From positions 248,001-312,000 of the forward strand of contig JAPZSB010000005.1 in NCBI GenBank assembly GCA_027531565.1: a DNA stretch of 64,000 bases. Direction: 5' to 3'. The stretch comes from Beijerinckiaceae bacterium (lineage in GTDB: Bacteria; Pseudomonadota; Alphaproteobacteria; Rhizobiales; Beijerinckiaceae). A program made the position numbers and the translations under genes. The notes beneath the pieces are model-generated. The model had not been told where the DNA came from and did not search any database. It saw only the letters and a program-made list of their open reading frames with translations. This document shows, piece after piece, positions 48,573 through 57,555 of the stretch (positions are counted from its first letter, which is position 1; every line of letters starts with the position of its first letter).

Positions 48573-49343
48573 TCAGCCGGCAGCGAATCCCGAGCGCTGC
48601 GCCCAGCCCGTCATCCGCTTCTCGACCCAGGCCGTGATGGCGTACATCGCGACCCCGAGAACGGCGAGGGCAATCAAGGCGGCGAACAGCAACGGCACAT
48701 TGAAATCAGCCGAGGCCCGCGCCATCAGGTTGCCGATCCCGTATTTCGACGCGTTGTATTCGGCGATGACCGAACCGACATAGGCCAGCGTGATCGCCAC
48801 TTTCAGCGAGCCGAAGAAATAGGGCATCGAACGCGGCAGGCCGACCTTGGTCATGATGTCGAGCTTGGAGGCTCCCAGCGCCTTCAGCACATCCTCGACT
48901 TCCGGTTCGATTGTCGCGAGTCCCGTCGCCACGTTCACGACAATCGGGAAGAACGAGATCAGGAAGGCCGTCAGCACGGCCGGCAGCCAGCCGACGCCGA
49001 ACCAGATCACGAGGATCGGCACCACCGCGACCTTCGGAATGGCATTGAACCCGACCAGAAGCGGATAGGTGCCGGCATGGACGATCTTCGAGGAACCCAG
49101 CGCCAGACCGAGCAGCAGCCCGAAGACCACGGCCAGCACGAAGCCGGCGAAGGTCATCCAGAGCGTGTGGAAGGAATGGAAGGTCAGCTGGGTCCGGTAT
49201 TCCCACATGGCACCGCCGATCTGCAGCGGCGAGGGCAGCACGAAGCTGGAAATGCCGAACAGCCGGCAGGCCGCTTCCCAGAGGAGGAAGAAGCCGAGGG
49301 TGAAGACCCACGGGGCGAGGGCGATTTTCTGCTTGCTGGTCAT
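48573..49343 (-). CDS. ABC transporter permease (SsuC/TauC family)
   Basis: FVLPSPLQIGGAMWEYR, NAIPKVAVVPILVIWFGVGWLPAVLTAFLISFFPIVVNVATGL. Confidence 0.93.
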   Translation of the reverse strand: MTSKQKIALAPWVFTLGFFLLWEAACRLFGISSFVLPSPLQIGGAMWEYRTQLTFHSFHTLWMTFAGFVLAVVFGLLLGLALGSSKIVHAGTYPLLVGFNAIPKVAVVPILVIWFGVGWLPAVLTAFLISFFPIVVNVATGLATIEPEVEDVLKALGASKLDIMTKVGLPRSMPYFFGSLKVAITLAYVGSVIAEYNASKYGIGNLMARASADFNVPLLFAALIALAVLGVAMYAITAWVEKRMTGWAQRSGFAAG

Positions 49344-49355
49344 CCCGGCCTCCGG

Positions 49356-50150
49356 TCAATGCACGCCCGAGCGCGCATCCTTGATATGGCTGCGCAGCTC
49401 GTGGACGATATCGGCGAATTCGGGCGAGTAGGTCACCTCGAGATCGCGCGGGCGGGGCAGGGTGATCTCGCGCTCGGCGATGATGCGTCCCGGCCGGGCG
49501 CTCATGCAGAACACCTTGTCGGCGAGGAACACCGCCTCGCGCAGGTCATGCGTGACAAGGATCACCGTGAATTTCCGCGCCGCCTGCAGGTCGCGGATCA
49601 CGCACCACAATTCTTCGCGGGTAAAGGCATCGAGCGCGCCGAAGGGTTCGTCCAGCATCAGCAGGCGCGGCTCATGGATCAGCGCACGGCAGAGCGAGGC
49701 GCGCTGCTGCATGCCACCGGAGAGCTGCCACGGGAATTTCGGGCCGAAACCGGCGAGGCCGACGGAGGCCAGCAGGGCCTCTGCCTTCTCGGTATAGGCC
49801 GCCTTCTCGCGCCGCAGCCGGGAGCGATGGGGCTCGACGATCTCGAGCGGCAGCAGGATGTTGTCGAGCGTCGTCCGCCAGGGCAGGAGCGTCGGGTTCT
49901 GGAAGGCCATGCCGGCGATCTTCACCGGCTTGCTGACGGCCTGCCCGTCGACCCGGACGCTGCCGGCGCGGGGAAATTGCAGCCCCGTCGCCAGCTTCAT
50001 CAGCGTGGATTTCCCGCAGCCCGAAGGCCCGACAACCGCCACGAACTCGCCCTCCCGGACCGAGAGCGTCAGGTCTTCCACGGCGAGGACACCACCTTCA
50101 CCACCATAGACATGCTGGACCCTGTCCAGCGCGATGAATGCTTCGTCCAC
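49356..50150 (-). CDS. ABC transporter ATP-binding protein (SsuB/TauB family)
   Basis: VGPSGCGKSTLMKLATGL, QLSGGMQQRASLCRALIHEPRLLMLDEPFGALDAFTREELW; GTG start proposed. Confidence 0.93.
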   Translation of the reverse strand: MDEAFIALDRVQHVYGGEGGVLAVEDLTLSVREGEFVAVVGPSGCGKSTLMKLATGLQFPRAGSVRVDGQAVSKPVKIAGMAFQNPTLLPWRTTLDNILLPLEIVEPHRSRLRREKAAYTEKAEALLASVGLAGFGPKFPWQLSGGMQQRASLCRALIHEPRLLMLDEPFGALDAFTREELWCVIRDLQAARKFTVILVTHDLREAVFLADKVFCMSARPGRIIAEREITLPRPRDLEVTYSPEFADIVHELRSHIKDARSGVH

Positions 50151-50193
50151 GCGCGTTACCCCCCGGCTGCGTTCTGGTTCAAGGCCGGCGCGC

Positions 50194-51249
50194 TTACTTG
50201 ATCGCCCGGTCGGCCTTGGCCGGCAGGTATTCCTCGGTGAAGAGGTCGGCCATTTTCGGCTGGTTCTTGAAGGGGGCGACAAGGGCGATCTGCGCCATGG
50301 CGCGCTCGAACCGGGCGGCATCGACGCCGCCGATCCCGTTGGCGAGGACGTAAGGCGTCAGCACGTTCTGCGCGATGAGCATGTTGAGTCGGTCGAGCTC
50401 GACATCCTTCTTCGCCACGTCATTGCGCTTCAGCACGCTGTCGACACCGGCGGCCGGGTCCTTCACGACATCGCGCCAGGCCTTGGTGAAGGCGCGGATG
50501 AACTTGCGGATCGCTTCCGGATTTTCCTGCTGGAGCTTCGGCGAGGCCATGATCACATTGCCGTAAAGCTCGACGCCGTAATCGCTCATCAGCATGTTGA
50601 CGATGTCACTCTCGGGCACGCCGCGCGCCTTGAGGTTGATGACGGAGGAAATCGAGAAGCCGAACACGGCATCGACTTCGCCGGTGGCCAGCATGGGCTC
50701 GCGGACCGGGAAGCCGACATTCTCGAACTTCATCTTCGAATCGTCGATCTTGTTGACCGCCTTGAAGATCGGCCATTGGGCATAGGCCGCATCGGCCGCG
50801 GGCGCGCCGAACTTCTTGCCGTCGAGGCTCTTGATATCAGCCGTGATGCCCTTGGACTTGCGGCCGATAATGGCAAAAGGCGGACGGTCATAGACCATCA
50901 TCACGGCCTTGACGTTGACGCCCGGGTTCTCGTCACGGAAGCGGATCAGCGAGTTCACATCGCCGAAGCCGAGATCATAGGTCCCCGAGGCCACGCGTGG
51001 GATGGCCTCGCGCGAGCCATTGCCGGTATCGACGGTCACATCGAGGCCTTCGGCGGCATAGTAGCCCTTGTCGAGGGCGAGCAGGAACGCAGCCGCAGGC
51101 CCTTCGAAGCGCCAGTCCAGCGTGAAGCGGATCTTGGTCTGGGCCTGGGCGGTAGCGGCGCCCGCTCCGGCAAGGGCGAGGGCGGCGAGGCTGCCGGTCA
51201 CGAAACGGCGGGAAACGAAACGGGAAAGAAGAGTCACATCGGGCTCCAT
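50194..51249 (-). CDS. ABC transporter substrate-binding protein (NMT1/SsuA-like)
   Basis: RR-type signal; IRFTLDWRFEGPAAAFLLALDKGYYAAEGLDVTVDTGNGSREAIPRVASGTYDLGFGDVNSLI. Confidence 0.93.
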   Translation of the reverse strand: MEPDVTLLSRFVSRRFVTGSLAALALAGAGAATAQAQTKIRFTLDWRFEGPAAAFLLALDKGYYAAEGLDVTVDTGNGSREAIPRVASGTYDLGFGDVNSLIRFRDENPGVNVKAVMMVYDRPPFAIIGRKSKGITADIKSLDGKKFGAPAADAAYAQWPIFKAVNKIDDSKMKFENVGFPVREPMLATGEVDAVFGFSISSVINLKARGVPESDIVNMLMSDYGVELYGNVIMASPKLQQENPEAIRKFIRAFTKAWRDVVKDPAAGVDSVLKRNDVAKKDVELDRLNMLIAQNVLTPYVLANGIGGVDAARFERAMAQIALVAPFKNQPKMADLFTEEYLPAKADRAIK

Positions 51250-51418
51250 GATGGTGGTTGCGTAGGCGACCGTCTCGAGCCAAGCAACGGTCATGCCGTC
51301 CGCGAGGCCCTGCTTGTGCGACACCTTAATTAGGTCATGCCCAAAGAAAAGGCGAACGGCCGAATTCCACAGCATTCCCGCTGCCGGAAGGCGGGAAAAC
51401 AGGCAGTCGGTCCAACCG

Positions 51419-52300
51419 CTAGCCCCGCTCTCTCGGGTCGAACGCGTCGCGCAGGCCATCGCCAAGCAGGTTGAAGGACAGCACGGTGATGAAGATGGCG
51501 ATGCCGGGCCAGATCGCCATCCACGGTGCATTGGTCAGGAAGCGCTGCGCCGAGTTGAGCATCGACCCCCAGGACGGAGCTGGCGGCTGCTGGCCGAGCC
51601 CGAGAAAGGAAAGGCTGGCCTCCGCGATCACGGCCGTGGCAATGGTCAGCGTGATCTGGACGAGAAGCTGCGGCATGACATTCGGCAGGATATGCTTCAC
51701 CGCGATCCGCCAGCGCGGATTGCCGACGGCGCGGGCGCTCTCGACATAATCCTCGACCTTGACGGCCAGAACCTGACCGCGCGTCAGCCGGATGAAGATC
51801 GGCGTTGCGGTGATGCCGATCGCGATCATCGCATTGGTCAGGCTCGGCCCGAGGAACGCCGCCAGAGCAATGGCGAGGATCAGGAACGGGCTTGCGAGCA
51901 TCGCGTCGGTGATGCGGGAGAGGATCGTATCGATCCAGCGCGGCCCGTATCCGGCCAGCAGGCCGAGAGGAACACCGAGCGCGACGGCGATCCCGACCGA
52001 AATGACGCCGGCGGCGAGCGAAGCCCGCGTACCGTAGATGATGCGCGAGAGCAGGTCGCGGCCGACCTCGTCGGTCCCGAACCAGTGCAGGGCTGACGGC
52101 GCTTTCCGGACGGCGGCCCAGCTCTGCCGCGTCGGATCGAACGGAGCGATCAGCGGCGCGAAGATCGCGATGAGGACAAGCGCCACGATGACGACCAGAC
52201 CGAACATGGCGGCCTTGCGGGCGCGAAGCCGGCGCCAGGCGCGCTGCAGCGGCGTTTCCGGCTGCCGGGCCGGCGCGAGGGCAGGGGCAGCGGCACTCAT
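51419..52300 (-). CDS. Opp/Dpp-type ABC transporter permease (DppC-like)
   Basis: HWFGTDEVGRDLLSRIIYGTRASLAAG, PFLILAIALAAFLG, LSFLGLGQQPPAPSWGSML. Confidence 0.95.
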   Translation of the reverse strand: MSAAAPALAPARQPETPLQRAWRRLRARKAAMFGLVVIVALVLIAIFAPLIAPFDPTRQSWAAVRKAPSALHWFGTDEVGRDLLSRIIYGTRASLAAGVISVGIAVALGVPLGLLAGYGPRWIDTILSRITDAMLASPFLILAIALAAFLGPSLTNAMIAIGITATPIFIRLTRGQVLAVKVEDYVESARAVGNPRWRIAVKHILPNVMPQLLVQITLTIATAVIAEASLSFLGLGQQPPAPSWGSMLNSAQRFLTNAPWMAIWPGIAIFITVLSFNLLGDGLRDAFDPRERG

Positions 52301-53238
52301 GCGCGGAGCCTTGGATTGACGAGGATGTAGCCGATATCCGCGAGCAGGTTCAGCACGATATAGGTGGCGGAGGTCACGAGCACGACCCCCTGCACCACGG
52401 CATAATCCCGGTTGAACACGGCGTCGACAATCAGTTTGCCGAAGCCGGGAATGGTGAAGATCTGCTCTGTCAGCACAGCACCGGAGAGAAGAGTGCCGAA
52501 TTCGAGCGCGCCGAGCGTGATCACCGGGGTAAGGGCATTGCGCATCGCATGGGCGAGGATGACGCGCTTCTCACCGAGGCCCTTGGCGCGGGCGGTTCTC
52601 ACATAGTCCGAGGACAGGGCCTGCAGCATCGCCGCGCGGGTATGGCGCATCAGCACCCCGGCGATCGAATTGCCCAGCACGAAGGCCGGCATGATCGTGG
52701 TCTTCAGCGATTGCCACGGATCCTCGAACGGACTGACATAGCCGGAGGCCGGCAGCCAGCCGAGATGCACCGAGAAGAAGAAGATCATCAGGATGCCGAG
52801 CCAGAAATTCGGCGTCGAGATCCCCCACAGCGACACGATGTTGACGACGTAATCCCAGGCGGTGCCTTTCTTGACGGCGGAGATGATGCCCGCCGGCACG
52901 CCGATCAGGATCGCGATCAGCATGGCCATGGTCGCGAGCTGCAACGTGACCGGCAGCTTCTGCGCGACAAGCCGCGAGACCGGCTCCTTCAGGCGCATGG
53001 ATTCGCCGAGATCACCGCTGACGACGCCCTTGATCCAGTAGACATATTGCAGCGGGATGGGCTGATCGAGCCGATACTGTTTCCGGATCTGCTCGATCAC
53101 CTCGGGGTCGCGCTCCTCGCCGGCCATGATCGTGGCCGGATCGCCCGGCAGCAATTGCTGGAGGCCGAAGATCATCATCGACACGATGATGACCGTCGGA
53201 ACCAGTTGCAGCAGCCGCCGGGCGATCAGCGCGAACAT
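52297..53238 (-). CDS. Opp/Dpp-type ABC transporter permease (DppB-like)
   Basis: MFALIARRLLQLVPTVIIVSMMIFGLQQLLPGDPATIMAG, SSDYVRTARAKGLGEKRVILAHAMRNALTPVIT. Confidence 0.95.
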   Translation of the reverse strand: MFALIARRLLQLVPTVIIVSMMIFGLQQLLPGDPATIMAGEERDPEVIEQIRKQYRLDQPIPLQYVYWIKGVVSGDLGESMRLKEPVSRLVAQKLPVTLQLATMAMLIAILIGVPAGIISAVKKGTAWDYVVNIVSLWGISTPNFWLGILMIFFFSVHLGWLPASGYVSPFEDPWQSLKTTIMPAFVLGNSIAGVLMRHTRAAMLQALSSDYVRTARAKGLGEKRVILAHAMRNALTPVITLGALEFGTLLSGAVLTEQIFTIPGFGKLIVDAVFNRDYAVVQGVVLVTSATYIVLNLLADIGYILVNPRLRA

Positions 53239-53242
53239 CGGA

Positions 53243-54763
53243 TCAGCCCTTCACCTTCAGGCCGACCACGCGGACAAGGCCATCCGGCATCTGGCGATAG
53301 CCTTCCAGCCGGTCGCGATGGGCGATGATGACCAGGCGATGGTAGAGATACAGGATGGGCAGGTCCTTCGAGAGCTGGGTCGCGGCCTTCTGGTAGGCGG
53401 CCATGCGGTCGGCCATGCTGTTCTTCGTCCGGGCCTCGTTGAGCGCCGCGTCCACATCGGCATTGGAATAGGCCGAGTAATTGTTCGGCGCACCGGTGCT
53501 GGCGAAGGAATGGATGTTCCCGTCAGGATCGGTCCGGCCCGACCAGGCGAGAATGTAGGCCTGGTAATTGCCAGCTTCGGCTTCCTTGAGCGAGGTCGCG
53601 AATTCCGTCACGCGGATCTTGATGTCGAACCCCGCTTCCGCCGCCATGGCCTGCATGACTTCCGCAACCTGCCGCGTCTCCGGGTTGTTCGGCACCATCA
53701 GGTCAACCGGAACCGGCAGCTTCACGCCCGCATCGGCCAGCAGCTTCTTGGCCTTGGCGACATCGCGCTTCGGCACGGGAATGCTCTTCTGGTAGAAGGC
53801 ATTGTCTGGGTTCACCCACTGGTTGCCCGGCTTGAACTCGCCGTTGAACACCACCTGGACCAGAGCCTCGCGGTCAATCGCCGCCTCCAGCGCCTGACGG
53901 ACGCGGGCATCCGAGCCGAGCGGACCCTTGGCCGCCTCGCCCTTGCCGACATTGATCGTCAACCCCTGGTAGCCCAGCTCATAGGCCGTCGCGACCTTGA
54001 GCCCGCGCGTGGAGCGGATATCCTTCAGGTCGGTCGCCAGAGCGCGCTCGATCAGGTCGAGCTGGCCCGACTTGAGATTGGCGAGCCGCACGGTGGAATC
54101 CGCGATCGGCACATAGGTGATGCGGTCGATCGTGACATTCGCCTTGTCCCAGTAATCGGCAAAGCGCTCCACGACGATCCGGTCCTGCTGGACGCGCTCG
54201 ACGAACTTGTACGGACCGGCGCAGACCGGCCTCTGCCCGAAGCGCTCGCCGGCTTCCTTCGCCGCCTTCGGCGAAACCATCATCCCCGCGCGGTCGGTCA
54301 GTTGCGCGATGAGCGGCGAAAACGGCGTCTTGAGCAGGATGCGGATCGTCAGCGGATCGACCACTTCGACGGAATCGATCTGGCTCAGTTCGCCCCGGCG
54401 GAAGGAACCCTGCATGGTCCGGTGCCGGTCGATCGAGAATTTCGCGGCTTCGGCATCAAGCGGCTCGCCGTCATGGAATTTCACGCCCGGGCGCAGTTTG
54501 ATCGTCACGGCCTTGCCATCGGCCGACGTTTCATGGCTCAGCGCAAGCTGCGGCACCACGGAAAGCTTCTCGTCGATGTCGAACAGCTTGTCGCAGATCG
54601 AGGAAAAGACGATCCGCCCGACATAGGTGCGGGCAAGGGTCGGGTCGAGCACGTCCGGATCCTCCGCCAGCCCGATGCGGATCTGGGACTGGGCGAAAGC
54701 AGGGCCGGCCAGAGCGGGAACGGAAAGCAGGGCGATGAGCCCGAGGCGCAGGCTTGTCTTCAT
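53243..54763 (-). CDS. Opp/Dpp-type ABC transporter substrate-binding protein (SBP_bac_5)
   Basis: Signal peptide; IRIGLAEDPDVLDPTLARTYVGRIVFSSICDKLFDID, VTIKLRPGVKFHDGEPLDAEAAKFSIDRH. Confidence 0.95.
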   Translation of the reverse strand: MKTSLRLGLIALLSVPALAGPAFAQSQIRIGLAEDPDVLDPTLARTYVGRIVFSSICDKLFDIDEKLSVVPQLALSHETSADGKAVTIKLRPGVKFHDGEPLDAEAAKFSIDRHRTMQGSFRRGELSQIDSVEVVDPLTIRILLKTPFSPLIAQLTDRAGMMVSPKAAKEAGERFGQRPVCAGPYKFVERVQQDRIVVERFADYWDKANVTIDRITYVPIADSTVRLANLKSGQLDLIERALATDLKDIRSTRGLKVATAYELGYQGLTINVGKGEAAKGPLGSDARVRQALEAAIDREALVQVVFNGEFKPGNQWVNPDNAFYQKSIPVPKRDVAKAKKLLADAGVKLPVPVDLMVPNNPETRQVAEVMQAMAAEAGFDIKIRVTEFATSLKEAEAGNYQAYILAWSGRTDPDGNIHSFASTGAPNNYSAYSNADVDAALNEARTKNSMADRMAAYQKAATQLSKDLPILYLYHRLVIIAHRDRLEGYRQMPDGLVRVVGLKVKG

Positions 54764-54764
54764 G

Positions 54765-55853
54765 TCATGTCTCCGAGGGGTCAGGGGCGGTCAAGGCAGG
54801 TTTCGTCCCGGCCTCGAAGGCCGAGAGCAAGCGGGAAAGGCGCGGATCCGGGTCGGTCTCGCGCGGGAGGAGGTCCGCATCGAGCGGAATGTCAGCGGCG
54901 AAATGACAAGCCACGCGGTGCCCGCCGTCGCCGGACAGAACCGGCACCGCCTCGCGGCAGGTCTCCCGGGCATGCGGGCAGCGCCGGTGCAGATGGCAGC
55001 CCGGCGGCGGATTGAGCGGGCTCGGCACATCGCCTTCCAGCACGATCCGCCGGCTCCGGCGCGTGGCGCTGGCCATCGGGATCGCCGAGAGCAGGGCATG
55101 GGTGTAGGGGTGCAGGGGCTGCGCGAAGATGGCATCAGCCGGACCGATCTCGACGATCCGGCCGAGATACATCACCGCCACCCGGTCGGCGATATGCTTC
55201 ACCACGGCAAGGTCGTGGCTGATGAAGACCATCGCCAGCCCCAGCCGGCGCTGCAGGTCGCGCAGCAAGTTGAGGATCTGCGCCCGGATCGAGACATCCA
55301 ACGCCGAGACCGGCTCGTCGCAGATGATCACGCGCGGCTCGCTGGCCAGCGCCCGCGCGATCACGATGCGCTGCCGCTGCCCGCCGGAGAATTCATGCGG
55401 ATAGCGCGCCGCATGTTCCGGCCGGAGGCCGACCGTCTCCAGCAGACTCGCCACCCGCGCCGCCCGCTGCGAGGCCGGCACGATGCCGTGCAGCAGCAGC
55501 GGTTCGGCAATCGCCTCGCCAACGGACATGCGCGGATTGAGCGACGCGAACGGGTCCTGGAAGATGATCTGGATCTCGCGCCGGAGATGCCGCATCGCGT
55601 TATCGTCGAGGGCCAGCAGGTCGCGCCCGTTGAAATGCAGCGCGCCGGAACTCGGCTCGATCAGCCGCATCAGCATCCGCCCGAGCGTGGACTTGCCGCA
55701 ACCGGATTCCCCGACGAGCGCCAGCGTTTCCCCGGCCTCCAGCACGAGATCGACACCATCCACCGCCTGCACATGCGCTATCGGCTTGCCGAACACATTG
55801 GTTTTCGCAACGAAGCGCTTGGAGAGGCCGCGGGCATCGAGCAGCGCGTTCAT
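54765..55853 (-). CDS. Opp/Dpp-type ABC transporter ATP-binding protein (DppF-like)
   Basis: GESGCGKSTLGRMLMRLIEPSSG, EFSGGQRQRIVIARALASEPRVIICDEPVSALDVSIRAQIL. Confidence 0.95.
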   Translation of the reverse strand: MNALLDARGLSKRFVAKTNVFGKPIAHVQAVDGVDLVLEAGETLALVGESGCGKSTLGRMLMRLIEPSSGALHFNGRDLLALDDNAMRHLRREIQIIFQDPFASLNPRMSVGEAIAEPLLLHGIVPASQRAARVASLLETVGLRPEHAARYPHEFSGGQRQRIVIARALASEPRVIICDEPVSALDVSIRAQILNLLRDLQRRLGLAMVFISHDLAVVKHIADRVAVMYLGRIVEIGPADAIFAQPLHPYTHALLSAIPMASATRRSRRIVLEGDVPSPLNPPPGCHLHRRCPHARETCREAVPVLSGDGGHRVACHFAADIPLDADLLPRETDPDPRLSRLLSAFEAGTKPALTAPDPSET

Positions 55854-56833
55854 GCGGCCAGCTCCTCGAGCGGTGCCTTCCAGCATCGGGAGAAGCGGTC
55901 CGGGCCGATCGCCGCGAGGGGCGGGGCCTCGGCGCGGCAGCGCGCATCGGCAAAGGGGCAGCGCGCGGCAAAGCGGCAGCCCGGCGGCGGGTTGCTCATG
56001 TCCGGCACGGCACCGGAAATCGCCGCGAGCCGCTCCTTCCGGTGGTCCAGCCGGGGAATGGAACCCAGCAGGCCCAGCGTGTAGGGGTGCTGCGGCAGCG
56101 TGAACAGCGCCTCGACGCTGGCGCGTTCGACCACCTGGCCCGCATACATGACGAGAACCTCGTCCACCACTTCGGCCACGACGCCGAGATCATGCGTGAT
56201 CAGGATCACCGCCGCCCCGGTCTCGCGGCGCAGGTCCTGCAGCAGGTTGAGGATCTGCGCCTGGATCGTCACGTCGAGCGCCGTTGTCGGCTCGTCGGCG
56301 ATCAGCAGTTCCGGGTCGCAGGCCAGCGCCATCGCGATCATCGCCCGCTGGCGCATCCCGCCGGAAAGCTTGTGCGGGTAGTCGGCCGCGCGGGCCTCCG
56401 GCTCGGGAATGCGCACCTTGCGGAGCATCTCCACCGCATGCGCCCAGGCCGCCTCCCGGCTCCAGCCCCGATGCCGGATCACCGCCTCGGCGATCTGGTC
56501 GCCGATCCGGTGCGAGGGGTTGAGCGAGGTCATCGGCTCCTGGAAGATCATCGCCATCCGGTTGCCGCGCAGGTCCCGCAGCCGGTCTGCCGGGGCATCG
56601 AGCAGGCTGTCCTCGCGGAACCGGATCCGGCCGTCGATCCGCGCCGCCCCTTTCTGGAGCAGGCCCATCACGGCCAATGAGGTCACGCTCTTGCCGGAAC
56701 CGGATTCGCCGACAATGCCGAGCGTCCGTCCGGGTTGCAGGTCGAAGCTGAGGCCATCGACCGCCAGGATCCGGCCGCCCCCGGGGGTGCCGAAGCTGAC
56801 GGTCAGGTTCTCGACCTGCAGCAGCGTGCTCAT
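55850..56833 (-). CDS. Opp/Dpp-type ABC transporter ATP-binding protein (DppD-like)
   Basis: [57 protein letters not shown]. Confidence 0.95.
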   Translation of the reverse strand: MSTLLQVENLTVSFGTPGGGRILAVDGLSFDLQPGRTLGIVGESGSGKSVTSLAVMGLLQKGAARIDGRIRFREDSLLDAPADRLRDLRGNRMAMIFQEPMTSLNPSHRIGDQIAEAVIRHRGWSREAAWAHAVEMLRKVRIPEPEARAADYPHKLSGGMRQRAMIAMALACDPELLIADEPTTALDVTIQAQILNLLQDLRRETGAAVILITHDLGVVAEVVDEVLVMYAGQVVERASVEALFTLPQHPYTLGLLGSIPRLDHRKERLAAISGAVPDMSNPPPGCRFAARCPFADARCRAEAPPLAAIGPDRFSRCWKAPLEELAA

Positions 56834-57546
56834 CCCTGTGCCTCCGCGGCAATCGACTGGGCGATCCGCCGCTCGATCTCGTCGCGGTCGGTCACGCCGG
56901 CCGGGTCATCGCGCCGCGGCATCACCTTGCGGTAATGCAGGTAGCGCTGATGCGCCACGCGTTCGAGCCGCTCCAGCTCCGCCAGCGGATCGGCATGGTC
57001 ATCGACCCGGAGATCGAACAGGGCGTATTCCTCGTCATCGTGGATCAGCAGGGCCGCGCTCTGCTTGCCACGCTTGTCGCCGCCGGCTGCCTCGCCGGCC
57101 TGCAACGCGGCGATCAGCCGTTTCGCGAAAGGCAGGTCGGACCGGGCTTCGAAAAGCCGCGCCGTCTCCTCGATCACTGCGGGTCCGGCCAGCATGTTGC
57201 CGGCGACCGAGAACCCCTCCCGCACGAGATGCCCGCACCAGGGCACGCAATCCGCGCCCGTATAGGCGGCAATGCGCCCGGCTCTGTCCTGGATATGCGC
57301 CTGCCGCTGGCCCCGGCCGTCATCCTGTGCCGTGAGAATGTCCAGCGCCTGCTGCGCCGTCGCGCCGGCGCGGAGCAGTTCCATGCCCCGCAGCCCGTAA
57401 AAGGGATTAACGAAGGCCTGGCTGGCAATCGCGCCCGTGCCGGTCTCGATGAACGGCACCCGCGCCCCGACGGCGAAGGCGCAGGTCGAGACGGCAATGC
57501 CGATCTGGCCGGTAGCGGGGTCCCTGGCGACGATCGACCACGTCAT
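56830..57546 (-). CDS. DUF1028 domain-containing protein (predicted Ntn-hydrolase-like)
   Basis: MTWSIVARDPATGQIGIAVSTCAFAVGARVPFIETGTGAIASQAFVNPFYGLRGMELLRAG, FSVAGNMLAGPAVIEETARLFE: hallmark DUF1028 sequence. Confidence 0.92.
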   Translation of the reverse strand: MTWSIVARDPATGQIGIAVSTCAFAVGARVPFIETGTGAIASQAFVNPFYGLRGMELLRAGATAQQALDILTAQDDGRGQRQAHIQDRAGRIAAYTGADCVPWCGHLVREGFSVAGNMLAGPAVIEETARLFEARSDLPFAKRLIAALQAGEAAGGDKRGKQSAALLIHDDEEYALFDLRVDDHADPLAELERLERVAHQRYLHYRKVMPRRDDPAGVTDRDEIERRIAQSIAAEAQG

Positions 57547-57555
57547 CCGCGCCTC

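Noticed and set aside
51300-51345. AT-rich near-palindrome CACCTTAATTAGGTCA upstream of the NMT1-type SBP
   Set aside because: Only approximately symmetric; may just be promoter sequence, so not listed as an operator.
53126-55015. 629-aa plus-strand ORF
   Set aside because: Antisense to the substrate-binding protein gene; shadow ORF.
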